Made by a program: the position numbers and the translations under genes | The notes under the pieces: model-generated | What the model was told of the DNA's origin: nothing | What the model saw: the letters and a program-made list of their open reading frames with translations, nothing else | The model's database searches: none | Part shown: positions 25,279 to 34,105 of the stretch, piece after piece | How positions within the stretch are numbered: the first letter of the stretch is position 1 | Layout of the letters: each line of letters opens with the position of its first letter | Assembly: GCA_003646175.1 (NCBI GenBank) | Contig: QNER01000006.1 | Location: forward strand, 1 to 34,289 | Source: Candidatus Parabeggiatoa sp. nov. 1 | GTDB taxonomy: Bacteria > Pseudomonadota > Gammaproteobacteria > Beggiatoales > Beggiatoaceae | DNA length: 34,289 bases | Direction: 5' to 3'

Positions 25279-25543
25279 ATAACGTGAGTTCGACTGACTT
25301 TTCAATGACTTATAAAATATTGTCAACTAATAAGTGAGATTTAACTGATTGAATATAAAACGATTTGAAATGTCAACAAACTTAGGTATTGTGGTAATTA
25401 ATGGATTTTCAATGATCCATCTTTACCCCGCTTTGAAAAAACGTATTGTTTTATAACTTATTGATATATCATATATTAATTGTAACGACTTGGACGACAA
25501 TAATTTTATAAGCTATTGATATTAAAGCGGAACTCACGTTGAT
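25279..25543. mobile_element. Inverted-repeat element, about 265 bp
   Basis: The ends ACGTGAGTTC and GAACTCACGT are perfect inverted repeats, and similarity continues inward through TTATAAAATATTGTC against the complement of the other side (TTATAAAATTATTGTC). The inside is AT-rich with no coding frame. It may be the shortened remnant of an insertion sequence. Confidence 0.55.
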
Positions 25544-25602
25544 ATAGTTGTCCAGAAAATTTTTTGCGCTATCCTTTGATGTTTGCTAAACCTCTTATGA
25601 AA

Positions 25603-25635
25603 ACGGATACTATCCCATCGAGGTATAGCATCCGT
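25603..25635. repeat. R3 33-bp hairpin
   Basis: ACGGATACTATCCCATCGAG followed by GTATAGCATCCGT. It lies 27 bases before the start of the EVE/PUA-like gene and could affect its expression if transcribed. Confidence 0.7.
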
Positions 25636-25661
25636 AACTAAGCTTTTTTGGGGATACCTAA

Positions 25662-26105
25662 ATGAAAGTCTGTGTAGTGAACAGCAACGTTAATCCAAAC
25701 AATAACTGTCCAGACTGTTTTAAATACATGCTGAGACAAAACCGAGTGATAACTTATTATGAGCGTGCCACTCAGATCGATGGCATTGAAGCCGGCGATT
25801 TAATTTTGTTGTACCACAATGATAACCGGGTTATCGCGGTGGGTTTTGCCACAAATGACCATGCCGAACACAATTTTCCCGATATTGCTGCTCATGAGCA
25901 TTGGATAGATGTCAACTGGATATGGAAATGTGTTCTGGATCAGAACGACAATCCCATTAATCCCATTGACAGAAATTCTCTGGGATTTAATATCCCCCGG
26001 CACACAGTGGTGGATGTCACAAAAAAAATTAATTTATCAAACTTGTTGAGTGAAATAGGAATAAGGCAGGTACATTTGTCAGAGAGCGAATTTTTTCCAG
26101 TCTGA
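25662..26105 (+). CDS. EVE/PUA-like small protein
   Basis: This is the only clear plus-strand gene. It encodes 147 residues with start KVCVVNSNVNPNNNCPDCFK. The central part GIEAGDLILLYHNDNRVIAV followed by GFATNDHA is the beta-barrel pattern of PUA/EVE folds (GDxxxxYHN...IxAxGxA), which in other proteins bind modified bases in DNA or RNA and often accompany modification-dependent restriction. The C-terminal half (WIDVNWIWKCVLD, FNIPRHTVVDVTKKI) fits the rest of such a domain. There is no nuclease or partner gene beside it. A GGGGAT lies upstream as a weak ribosome site. The fold call is an inference. Confidence 0.55.
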   Translation: MKVCVVNSNVNPNNNCPDCFKYMLRQNRVITYYERATQIDGIEAGDLILLYHNDNRVIAVGFATNDHAEHNFPDIAAHEHWIDVNWIWKCVLDQNDNPINPIDRNSLGFNIPRHTVVDVTKKINLSNLLSEIGIRQVHLSESEFFPV

Positions 26106-26121
26106 CAATGCGCTAATGTAG

Positions 26122-26147
26122 GTGGGCAACGTATTTTTGTTGCCCAC
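26122..26147 (+). terminator. Stem-loop downstream of the EVE/PUA-like gene
   Basis: GTGGGCAAC, eight-base loop GTATTTTT, GTTGCCCAC. It is placed 17 bases after the gene's stop and is the same palindrome as at 21941-21968. Confidence 0.5.
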
Positions 26148-26192
26148 TATCAAGGTGGGCTTGGTTTCTTGTCTGGACAAAAATCACCGTTC

Positions 26193-26323
26193 ATATTATC
26201 ATTCGTTTCAGGCGTACCTTGTACGAAAAAACGGCCGAAGAACCTCAGGAGTACAAGGCGAACCTTGTACGAAAAACGGCCAAATATTCTGGTACAAGGT
26301 ACGCCTGAAACGAATGATAATAT
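26193..26323. repeat. Large inverted repeat, perfect 32-bp arms
   Basis: The arms 26193-26224 and 26292-26323 are exact complements. Each contains GTACAAGGTACGCCTGAAAC and its complement plus AATGATAATAT at the outer end. The loop of 67 bases holds a further copy of the core in the form GTACAAGGCGAACCTTGTAC and two ACGGCC blocks. The core GTACAAGG.xCGCCT is also the building unit of the array at 20101-20221. Confidence 0.75.
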
Positions 26324-26384
26324 GGCATTGTTAAATATGAACTGCAATAAAATCAATGAGTTATATTAAATCGCTATAAACGTC

Positions 26385-26413
26385 TATTACCTATTACCCA
26401 TTACCCATTACCA
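26385..26413. repeat. TTACCCA heptamer repeat
   Basis: TATTACC, TATTACCCA, TTACCCA, TTACCA units in a row end exactly at the stop of the WD40-protease gene. Similar runs are at about 2857-2871, 3045-3060, 3155-3170 and 25199-25230. Confidence 0.6.
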
Positions 26414-29400
26414 TTATCGTATTTCAAAAGGCTGACAATCCAAAGCCAGCCAGTTTTCCTGTTGCCACGGATCGGCGTTTTCGGCCGTCACCACACCGCA
26501 GCCTTGATACATCCCCGGTTTGAGGCCTACTGGCAAAATCAAGTCTAAAATCGAAAAGGTTTGTTGCCCGGTTAAATCAAGCTGAGTTCGGTAGACTTGG
26601 ATAGTGTCAGGCAAACTAAAATTCAGCGGGTAATGGATAGTGATAAAGTAGCCTTGCGGAAACACAATGGCGGCATATAAATCATAGAAGTTGCCATTGG
26701 GTTCGCCATTGGTTTCGAGCGTAAATCTCAGTTGTTCGCCAATACGATAGGCGGATTGGTTGAGTGTCGCGTCTATGGTCACCATTTGTTCGACACCGCC
26801 GGCTTGCACTTCACCAAATGCGTTTTCTGACCATTCGCCGTTGGGGTTTTGGGCTTGATATATCACTTTCCAAGTGCCGCTTTCCCGAAAATTGGGATAA
26901 CGCAATTCATAGCGTTCCTGATATTGGTTATAACCCATGTCCACTTCTTCCCGATTAAATTGCGTCGCTTCGCCTTGATACGCAGCCAGTTGTAAGCTGG
27001 GGGGGACCATAATCGCGCGCACTTTTTGCAACGCACCCGCGCCACTGGGTGAGGTTTTAATCCATACCGTTTCGCTGGCTTGTCCCTTTGGCACCACTAG
27101 GGGGTTATGGACTTCTGTGATATACGGCGGGAGTTCGGGTGCGCTCTCGCCTGGTTTGCCAATGTAAATCCCGGCAACCCGTTTACCATCGGCACTGGTA
27201 TTGGCATAACCATCACCATCGTCATCCAATTGGGGCCGCTGGCTCCCGAATAATTTGGGATCGTCTTGCATCAAATGTTCAGTCGCTATAAACGCATCAT
27301 ACAGTGTGACTTCGTGCCGCAATTCGGAAATCAAGGTTTCCGAAAAATTGGCATATCTGACATTCCAAGCGGTATCGTCGGCATTCGCGCTGGTGAGGAC
27401 GCTGCGTTGTGGTACGCCGCTTAAATCGTCAATAAACGATCCGGCATAACAGCTATCCAAAATAATGATTTGTTCAACCCCGGCTGGGATTTGGGCTAAC
27501 AAGCCTTGCAAGTCTTGGGCCGATAGTTCAACGTCGCGTGTGAGTTTGAGATAATCTGGGCGGGCATGGCTATGCACATAAAAAATAAATTGTTGCCCAG
27601 CCACTAAGTCGGCCGTGGCACTTTGAAAGGCCGTCGCAAGTTCATTGACGGGGTCAAATAGTTGAAAATCAACCACATTATCTTCCGCACCATCGCCATT
27701 GATGTCTTGCCAGTCCACCGGATTCATATAAAAAATATCGGCATCGGTAAATCCCCGCTCAGAGAGCATAAAGTACATGCGCCGAGATAAGTCGTTGCTA
27801 TATTTAAATAGCGTGTTTTGCTTCTGCGCGCCACCGCCGGCAATGATAATGGCTTTGCCAACGTTTTCTGGCGTAACGCTTTCTGGCGTTACCCTAATTT
27901 CGTGTTGGGCAGTGGCAGTCAGTCCTTGATTATCAGTGACTGTCAGGATAATCGTGTACTCGCCGGCCGTAAAAGCATTGGTCAGTGGCTCACTCGTGCC
28001 TACCTTAGCAAACAGATTATTATTAATTGTCCATTCATAACTGACAATCTCACCATCCGCATCTTCAGAACCGCTGGCATCCAGTGTTACTAATAGCGGT
28101 GCTGCGCCTTGGCTGGGTAAGGCCGTGAACTGTGCCACCGGCGGTGCCATGACAGTCACCGTTTGCGTGACCACATTCTTATTTCCCAAACCAGTGTTAT
28201 CAGCAACAGCAAAGTTAATGGTATAAGTCCCTGGATGTGTGAAGGTCATTGTGGCGATAGGGGTCTCACTTGACACCGGTTGGTCGGCCGCAATCCACCA
28301 ACTATAATCGGTAATGGTATTATCTTCAGGTGAGTGGGAATCGCTACCATCTAAGGTGACTGTCAGCGGTACCATACCTTGGGTAGGTGAAGCACTGAAC
28401 TGAGCAATCGGACTGCCATCACTTACATAGACGGTTTGTTGCGTAGTATTCGTATTACCCCAGCTGTCCATGACAATTAACTCGACTGGATATTCATCAC
28501 TGATAGTAAAGGTATAAGACGCATTTTGGCCCGACAAATGTTGTCCATTGACGATCCAATGATAATCCGCAATCGGCCCATCCGGATCTGTCGAACCACT
28601 GCCATCAAAGGTCACTGGCAACGGCGGTTTGCCCGAAGACGGTGAGAGGGTAAAAACCGCAGTGGGGGGCTGGTCGGTGACAGAGACAATTTTCTCGACA
28701 GACGCGGTGAAACCCTCACTATCAGTGACGGTGAGCACCACTGGATATTCCCCGGCTACTGCAAATGTAATACCCATTACCATGCCATGCAGTGTTTGAC
28801 CATTGGCTGACCAACTGTAATCCACAATATGACCGTTTGAATCGCTTGACGCACTGGCATCCAGCCTAACAGTCAATGGCGGTAAACCCGATTCGGGGGA
28901 CAGGGTAAAATCGGCGAGAGGCGCAAAAAAGGATGGCTGAGTGACCGTAAACAATGTCTGACCGGCAATGGTAAAAGTTCCCTTACGTTCGTCATTGGTA
29001 TTATTGGCGGCCACCGAATATTCAATAGTGCCATTGCCAGTGCCACTATTGCCGGCGGTGAGAGTCAACCAATCAGCGCTACTACTGACAGTCCAAGGGG
29101 GGCAGTCGGCGGGCGTTACACTGACATTCATACTACCACTTTCTGTATTGAAATTGGCAACTTGGCTGTTTGGCGTAATGCTGTAGTTGCAATCAAGATA
29201 CGTTCTCCACAATTTCAAAGTGCTATCATTACTGCCAGAGAGCGCGTAGTGACCATCCGACGAGAAGGCCACTGACCGAACCCAATGGCTATGCCCTGTA
29301 AAAGTGCGGATTTCAGTTCCGCTGGCAACATCCCACAGTTTCAACGTCCAATCCGAACTGCCAGAAAGTGCGTAGCGACCATCCGGCGAGAAGGCCACTG

Positions 29401-30157
29401 AATTTACACTATCGTTATGCCCTGTGAAGGTGCGAATTTATGCCCCGCTGGCAACATCCCACAGTTTTATTTCCTGATAACTGCCCGATAGCGCGTAGCG
29501 ACCATCCGGCGAGAAGGCGGCTGACAAAACACCATACCTACCATGCCCAGAGAAGGTGCGAATTTCAGCCCCACTGGCAACCTCCCATAATTTCAAAATC
29601 CCGTCACCATAGCTAGAAAGTGCGTAGCGACCATCCGGCGAGAAACCCACTGACGAAAAACCACTGCGCCCATAAAAGGTACGAATTTGGGCCCCATTGT
29701 CCACCGACCACAATTTCATCGTCCTATCAACACTGCCAGAGAGCACGTAGCGACCATCCGGCGAAAAGGCGGGGTTATGCCCAGCGAAGGTGCGTATTTC
29801 TGCCCACCCAGAAATATCTAATAGTTTCAATTTATTTGAACTGCCAGAAAGTGCGTAGCGACCATCCGGCGAAAAGGCCACTGACGCAACACGGTTATGC
29901 CCAAATAAAGTATGGATTACTGCCCCGCTGGCAACATTCCACAATTTCAAAGTCTTATCATCACTGCCAGAAAGCGCGTAGCGACCATCCGGCGAGAAGG
30001 CCACTGAAGAAACACCATTGCTATGCCCTGTGAAGGTGCGGACGGGTTCTGTAATGGTATCGGCCGTAGCAGCCGCGCTATAGCCGAGCAATAGGGCCAG
30101 TAATAATAGGCTTGGCGATAGGTGTTTACCTAGGTTTTTCAATAAGTTATATGACAT
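26414..30157 (-). pseudogene. Secreted WD40-BACON-PKD-C13/caspase-like protease, split by one TAA
   Basis: One frame of 1248 codons is interrupted only by TAA at 29438-29440, where sister repeats have GAA (ASGAEIRTF becomes ASGA-stop-IRTF). Order: signal or membrane segment 1-33; seven WD40 blades about 36-319, the stop falling between blades five and six; BACON domain about 323-408; four PKD domains about 412-760; protease about 766-1001 with His in IFYVHSHA (H862) and Cys in IILDSCYAGSF (C903), as in peptidase C13/caspases; then a C-terminal beta-rich region. As it stands the first part gives a 239-residue partial propeller. A GTG inside blade six (29398) could restart translation of the other 994 residues. 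A good GGAG site lies before 30157. It probably acts in the periplasm or outside the cell. Confidence 0.85.
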
Positions 30158-30398
30158 GTGCGTTTCTCCTGTTAGGATTTAGGGTAGTTCTGACAAATTT
30201 TAGCACATAATAAATCCCTTATAAAATACAATCCTTGTAGTTATTATACTGGAAGTACAGCTTCTTTCCGGATTTAACGGATTTTTTTCACCCTTTTCAA
30301 AGGAACGAAGTATATCCCTTATAAAATACAATTATTGTAGTTATTGTTCTCATCAACCATCCTTTTTTATCCTTATAAAAATAGTTCAAAGGGCAAAG
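30158..30398. other. Intergenic region with repeats shared with 32330-32505
   Basis: TATCCCTTATAAAATACAA occurs twice here (near 30215 and 30313). The block ACTGGAAGTACAGCTTCTTT through CCGGATTTAACGGATT and AAAGGAACGAAGTATATCC is repeated at about 32430-32505 and in part near 33850. The tandem duplication of the WD40 genes therefore included flanking DNA. Confidence 0.6.
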
Positions 30399-32042
30399 TC
30401 AGCGGGTGTTGCGCTGACACTCACTTTGCTTGGTATAAGACGCTTTTTGCCCCGACAAATATTGTCCATTAACGAGCCAATGATAATCCGCAATCGCCCT
30501 CTTACCCGAAGACGGTGATAGAGTAAAAACCGTAGTGGGGGGCAAGTCGATGACAGAAACTATTTTCTCGACAGACGCGGTGAAACCCTCACTATCAGTA
30601 ACAGTCAGCATGATTGGATATTCCCCAGCGGCTTCAAGCGTAATACCAATTATCATGCCCGGTAGCGTTTGACACTTGGCTAAACGACTTGACCAAGTGT
30701 AATTCACAATATCACCGTTTGGATCGCTTGACGCACTGGCATCCAGCCTAACAGTCAATGGCGGAAAACCCGACTCAGGGAAGAAGCTAAAATCAGCGAT
30801 AGGTACGGGAGAAGGTTGAGTGAGCGTAAACGTTTGACCGGCAATGGTTAAAGTCCCCGCGCGCTCGTCGGGGGTATGATTGGCGGCCACCGAATATTCA
30901 ACAGTGCCATTGCCGATGCCGCTATTGCCGGTAGTGATAGTCAACCAATCAGCGTCACTACTGACAGTCCAAGGGCAGTCGGCCGGTGTTGCGCTAACAC
31001 TCACATTGCCACTTTCGGTAAAATTGGCTATTTGGCTGTTTGGCGTAATGCGGTAGGTGCAATCAAGATAGATTCCCCACAGTTTCAAAGTCTTATCATC
31101 ACTGCCAGAGAGCGCGTAGTGACCATCCGGCGAAAAGGCCACTGACCGAACATAATCGCTATGCCCTGTGAAAGTGCGGATTTCTGTGTCCACTAACCAC
31201 AGTTTCATAGTCCTATCAGCACTGCCAGAAAGCGCGTAGCGACCATCCGGCGATACGGCCACTGAATTTACAGTATTGCTATGCCCAGAGAAGGTGCTTA
31301 TTTCGGCTCCGCTGGCAACCGCCCACACTTTCAGATCATAACTGCCAGAGAGTGCGTAGTTGCCGTCGGAGGTGAAAGCAACTGATTGAACCCAACCGGT
31401 ACGCCCAGAGAAGGTGCGGATTTCGGCCCCGCTGGCAACCCCCCACAGTTTCAAAGTCTTATCATAACTGCCAGAGAGCGCGTAGTTGCCGTCGGGGGAG
31501 AATGCCACTGACAAAACACCACTGTTATGCCCATAAAAAGTGCGTATTTCTGAACCGCTGGAAACCTCCCACAGTTTCAAAGTATTATCCCAACTACCAG
31601 AGAGTGCGTAGTTGCCGTCGGGGGAGAATGCCACTGACAGAACATAATGGCGGCTATGCCCTGTGAAGGTGCGGATTTCGGCCCCGCTGGCAACCTCCCA
31701 CAGTTTCAAAGTCCCATCCCAACTGCCAGAGAGCGCGTAGTTGCCGTCGGGGGAGAAGGCCACTGACAAAACACCACTGCTATGCCCTGTGAAAGTACGG
31801 ATTTCTGCTCCGCTGTCCACTGCCCACAGTTTCAAAGTCTTATCCCGACTGCCAGAGAGCGCGTAGCGACCATCCGGCGAGAAGGCCACTGAAGAAACAC
31901 CACTGCTATGCCCTGTGAAGGTGCGGACGGGTTCTGTAATGGTATCGGCCGTAGCAGCCGCGCTATAGCCGAGCAATAGGGCCAGTAATAATAGGCTTGG
32001 TGAGAAAAGCTTAGCTAGGTTTTTCAATAAGTTATCTGACAT
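30399..32042 (-). CDS. WD40-BACON-PKD protein, truncated paralogue without protease
   Basis: The protein is 547 residues. The same leader as the neighbour (NLLKNLAKLFSPSLLLLALL), then seven clean WD40 blades of 40-43 residues (each with GHS..V.SVAFSPDG and ALSGS.D.TLKLW), one BACON domain and one complete PKD domain. The second PKD has lost about 20 residues after LSPSSGK. The frame then runs off within six codons of ASYTKQSE into a misplaced piece of BACON-coding DNA (SECQRNTR, stop). It is the upstream half of a tandem duplication. Its propeller is in better shape than that of the longer gene. It is probably a secreted or surface-held binding protein, but the missing 3' part suggests decay. 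Confidence 0.8.
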   Translation of the reverse strand: MSDNLLKNLAKLFSPSLLLLALLLGYSAAATADTITEPVRTFTGHSSGVSSVAFSPDGRYALSGSRDKTLKLWAVDSGAEIRTFTGHSSGVLSVAFSPDGNYALSGSWDGTLKLWEVASGAEIRTFTGHSRHYVLSVAFSPDGNYALSGSWDNTLKLWEVSSGSEIRTFYGHNSGVLSVAFSPDGNYALSGSYDKTLKLWGVASGAEIRTFSGRTGWVQSVAFTSDGNYALSGSYDLKVWAVASGAEISTFSGHSNTVNSVAVSPDGRYALSGSADRTMKLWLVDTEIRTFTGHSDYVRSVAFSPDGHYALSGSDDKTLKLWGIYLDCTYRITPNSQIANFTESGNVSVSATPADCPWTVSSDADWLTITTGNSGIGNGTVEYSVAANHTPDERAGTLTIAGQTFTLTQPSPVPIADFSFFPESGFPPLTVRLDASASSDPNGDIVNYTWSSRLAKCQTLPGMIIGITLEAAGEYPIMLTVTDSEGFTASVEKIVSVIDLPPTTVFTLSPSSGKRAIADYHWLVNGQYLSGQKASYTKQSECQRNTR

Positions 32043-32124
32043 CTGCGTTTCTCCTGTTAGGGTTCAAGTTTAGGGTAGTCCCGACAGTATAGTACAACTC
32101 TTATTTAGTATACGACAATACAGT

Positions 32125-32267
32125 ACAGTACAACTAATTACGTGGATAAACGAATTATTTTTTGGCCATATTGACTATCTAAGCTAACCTTTTGGACCTT
32201 TATGAATGTAAGAGCAAACGACTGATATTGGTTTTAATTCGTTTATCCACGTAATTAGTTGTACTGT
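32125..32267. mobile_element. MITE-like element, 143 bp, perfect 33-bp inverted repeats
   Basis: The arms 32125-32157 (ACAGTACAACTAATTACGTG and 13 more) and 32235-32267 are exact complements. Directly after it (32268-32303) comes a second, related end containing ATTCGTTTAGGAACAAAATT and AGTTGTACTGT. This resembles the ends of the 14768-15059 element, so one copy may have inserted into another. No coding content; it accounts for much of 32043-32524. Confidence 0.7.
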
Positions 32268-32426
32268 TATTCGTTTAGGAACAAAATTAGTTGTACTGTT
32301 ATGGATGACTCGAATTGCGAGGGCGAGAGTCTAATACAATGAAGAGAATAGGACAACAACTACAAGGATTGTATTTTAGAAAGGATTTATAAGAAAGGAT
32401 TTCTACATGCATATCCGCCCGACTCA

Positions 32427-32510
32427 TGATACTGGAAGTACAACTTCTTTCCGGATTTAACGGATTTTTTTCACCCTCTTCAAAGGAACGAAGTATATCC
32501 ATTATATTTA
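32427..32510. repeat. Repeat shared with 30240-30320
   Basis: ACTGGAAGTACAACTTCTTT, CCGGATTTAACGGATTTTTT and AAAGGAACGAAGTATATCC are found in both places in the same order. It lies between mak and the WD40 genes. Confidence 0.55.
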
Positions 32511-32524
32511 TAGTTAATTACCAA

Positions 32525-33433
32525 TTACGTCACCGTTGGCCACAACCAGGCAGCGCCTCGCACACCGCTAGAATCTCCATACTTTGCAGGTTTTAACACA
32601 GTATCCACCCGATCTGAAAACACATAACGTTCCCATAAACGCGGCACTTCTGTGTATAACTGGGCAATATTTGACATGCCACCGCCTAATACAATCACAT
32701 TGGGGTCTAACACATTGATTATACTGGCTAATCCTCTGGCAAGACGGTCGGTGTAGCGCGATAAACACGTTCCCGCTGCCTTGTCGCCCGCGTTGGCTAA
32801 GGCCACAATTTCATGGGGTGTTTTTGATTGCCCAGTGGCCGCTTGATAATCCCGCGCCATCCCCGGCCCCGATAAGAAAGTTTCTATGCAACCCTGTTTA
32901 CCGCAATAGCAGCGAGGCCCGGGCAATTCATCTGGTTGCGGCCAAGGTAACGGATTATGTCCCCATTCTCCAGCAATGCCATTGATGCCAGTTAAGACTT
33001 GTTGATTGATAGCAATACCCCCACCGGTGCCAGTGCCGATAATGACACCAAAAACAACCGCAGCCCCGGCCGCAGCCCCGTCTACCGCTTCGGACAGCGC
33101 AAAACAGTTGGCATCGTTGCTTAATTTCACTGTGCACTGCAAAGCCGTACTGAGATCATGATCTAAAGGCCGTCCAATCAAGCATGTTGAATTCGCATTT
33201 TTTATCAGGCCAGTTGCCGGCGATAACGCGCCTGGCATCGCAACACCAATACTGCCCTGACTGCCTAAACGTTGTTCAATGTGGTGAACTAAATCAACGA
33301 TGGTTTGCACAGTGGCAGCGTAGTCTCCGATGGGCGTTGGCACACGCTCGCGGGCTAAGGTTTGTCCTTGATTATCAAGCGCAATGACTTCTATTTTCGT
33401 GCCACCTAAATCAACACCTATGCGTAATGACAT
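32525..33433 (-). CDS. mak: Mak-type fructokinase (ROK family)
   Basis: The protein is 302 residues, the same length as E. coli Mak and similar along its whole length. The ATP-binding start RIGVDLGGTKIEV, catalytic region LSNDANCFALSEAVDGAA, IIGTGTGGG, substrate and zinc region GEWGHNPLPW with CYCGKQGCIETF, and ending KYGDSSGVRGAAWLWP are all present. The enzyme phosphorylates fructose (and some mannose) with ATP in the cytoplasm. A TTGGAG ribosome site precedes 33433. The gene stands alone between repeats and looks intact. Confidence 0.92.
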   Translation of the reverse strand: MSLRIGVDLGGTKIEVIALDNQGQTLARERVPTPIGDYAATVQTIVDLVHHIEQRLGSQGSIGVAMPGALSPATGLIKNANSTCLIGRPLDHDLSTALQCTVKLSNDANCFALSEAVDGAAAGAAVVFGVIIGTGTGGGIAINQQVLTGINGIAGEWGHNPLPWPQPDELPGPRCYCGKQGCIETFLSGPGMARDYQAATGQSKTPHEIVALANAGDKAAGTCLSRYTDRLARGLASIINVLDPNVIVLGGGMSNIAQLYTEVPRLWERYVFSDRVDTVLKPAKYGDSSGVRGAAWLWPTVT

Positions 33434-33478
33434 ATTTTTTCTCCAAGTGTTTTTCGGAGTCCAAACTTTAGTTTGGCA

Positions 33479-33506
33479 TTAAGGAGTTAAAATCTCAGAA
33501 ACAGGG
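33479..33506 (-). pseudogene. Fragment of a Uma2 3' end
   Basis: The stretch matches the end of the gene at the right edge (34106-34133): codons for PVSEILTP and a stop, with one base different. It is cut off by other repeat DNA on its upstream side. It shows that the end of a Uma2 gene was duplicated here together with its flank. Confidence 0.55.
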
Positions 33507-33551
33507 AAAGTACAACGGATTTACGGATTTTACGGATTTATCATTATTAGA

Positions 33552-33584
33552 ACGGATACTATCCCATCGAGGTATAGCATCCGT
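33552..33584. repeat. R3 33-bp hairpin
   Basis: The same 33 bases as at 25603-25635, without a difference. Confidence 0.7.
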
Positions 33585-33611
33585 AAAATGGGATTCGTTG
33601 TACTTACTACA

Positions 33612-33690
33612 ACGTAGGGAAAACCGTAAAGCGTTGCAAAAACCTTGAAGGTTTCTAACTGAAATTAGTTATCTGAAAAACTATAGAAAT
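33612..33690. repeat. R5 repeat, shortened and rearranged
   Basis: AAACCGTAAAGCGTTGCAAAAACC is followed by TTGAAGGTTTCTAACTGAAA, the same flank seen inverted at about 24880-24905. The right half of the hairpin is lost. The rest of 33434-34105 carries R3 hairpins, element ends (about 33760-33787) and the GTACAACTTCTTTCCGGATT block near 33850. No gene is recognised. Confidence 0.5.
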
Positions 33691-33998
33691 GGCTTTCTAG
33701 AAAACACCAGTGCGGTTAAACGCAAAAACATGGAGTGCGTATGCGTAGTAGAAAAAATTCGTTTATTTAGTCAATTCGCTGTACTCAGTAAATGGGTATC
33801 TTTTCATCACGATCATGGTGGACTGTTGTGTCCGAGACTTCTATACGGAAAGTACAACTTCTTTCCGGATTTGACGGATTTTTTTAAGGCCGATGTGGCT
33901 TTTTGTTATTGTATTTTCCCATTTTGTGCCATTTTGAGACACTAATTCGATGTTTTTGGGGAGTAAGGCTCATCATTAATCTCCTTTAAGCCGTTAAA

Positions 33999-34072
33999 AC
34001 GGATACTATCCCATCGAGGGATAGCATCCGTAAGTGGAAACGGATAGTATCCCTTCGAGGGATGCTATCCGT
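33999..34072. repeat. Two adjacent R3 hairpins
   Basis: Copies at 33999-34031 and 34040-34072 are eight bases apart. The first has the ACGGATACTATCCCATCGAG form and the second the ACGGATAGTATCCCTTCGAG form. They lie just downstream of the Uma2 gene on the minus strand and could form a strong transcription stop. Confidence 0.7.
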
Positions 34073-34105
34073 TATGGATGAAAAATCCCCATTCTTAATG
34101 AACCA

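Larger units (their letters stand above)
24642..25661. other. Gene-free kilobase with repeats
   Basis: It holds an inverted R5 copy (about 24868-24945), an R3 hairpin (25032-25064), TTACCCA/TTACCAA heptamers (about 25199-25230), an inverted-repeat element (25279-25543) and a second R3 hairpin (25603-25635) 27 bases before the next gene. I see no gene on either strand. Confidence 0.6.

Noticed and set aside
16376-30157. Genome-wide stop-codon reassignment
   Set aside because: Broken genes show both TAA and TGA stops together with frameshifts and deletions, while intact genes (dsrL, typA, mak, moxR) end normally at these codons; decay or sequence error explains it better.
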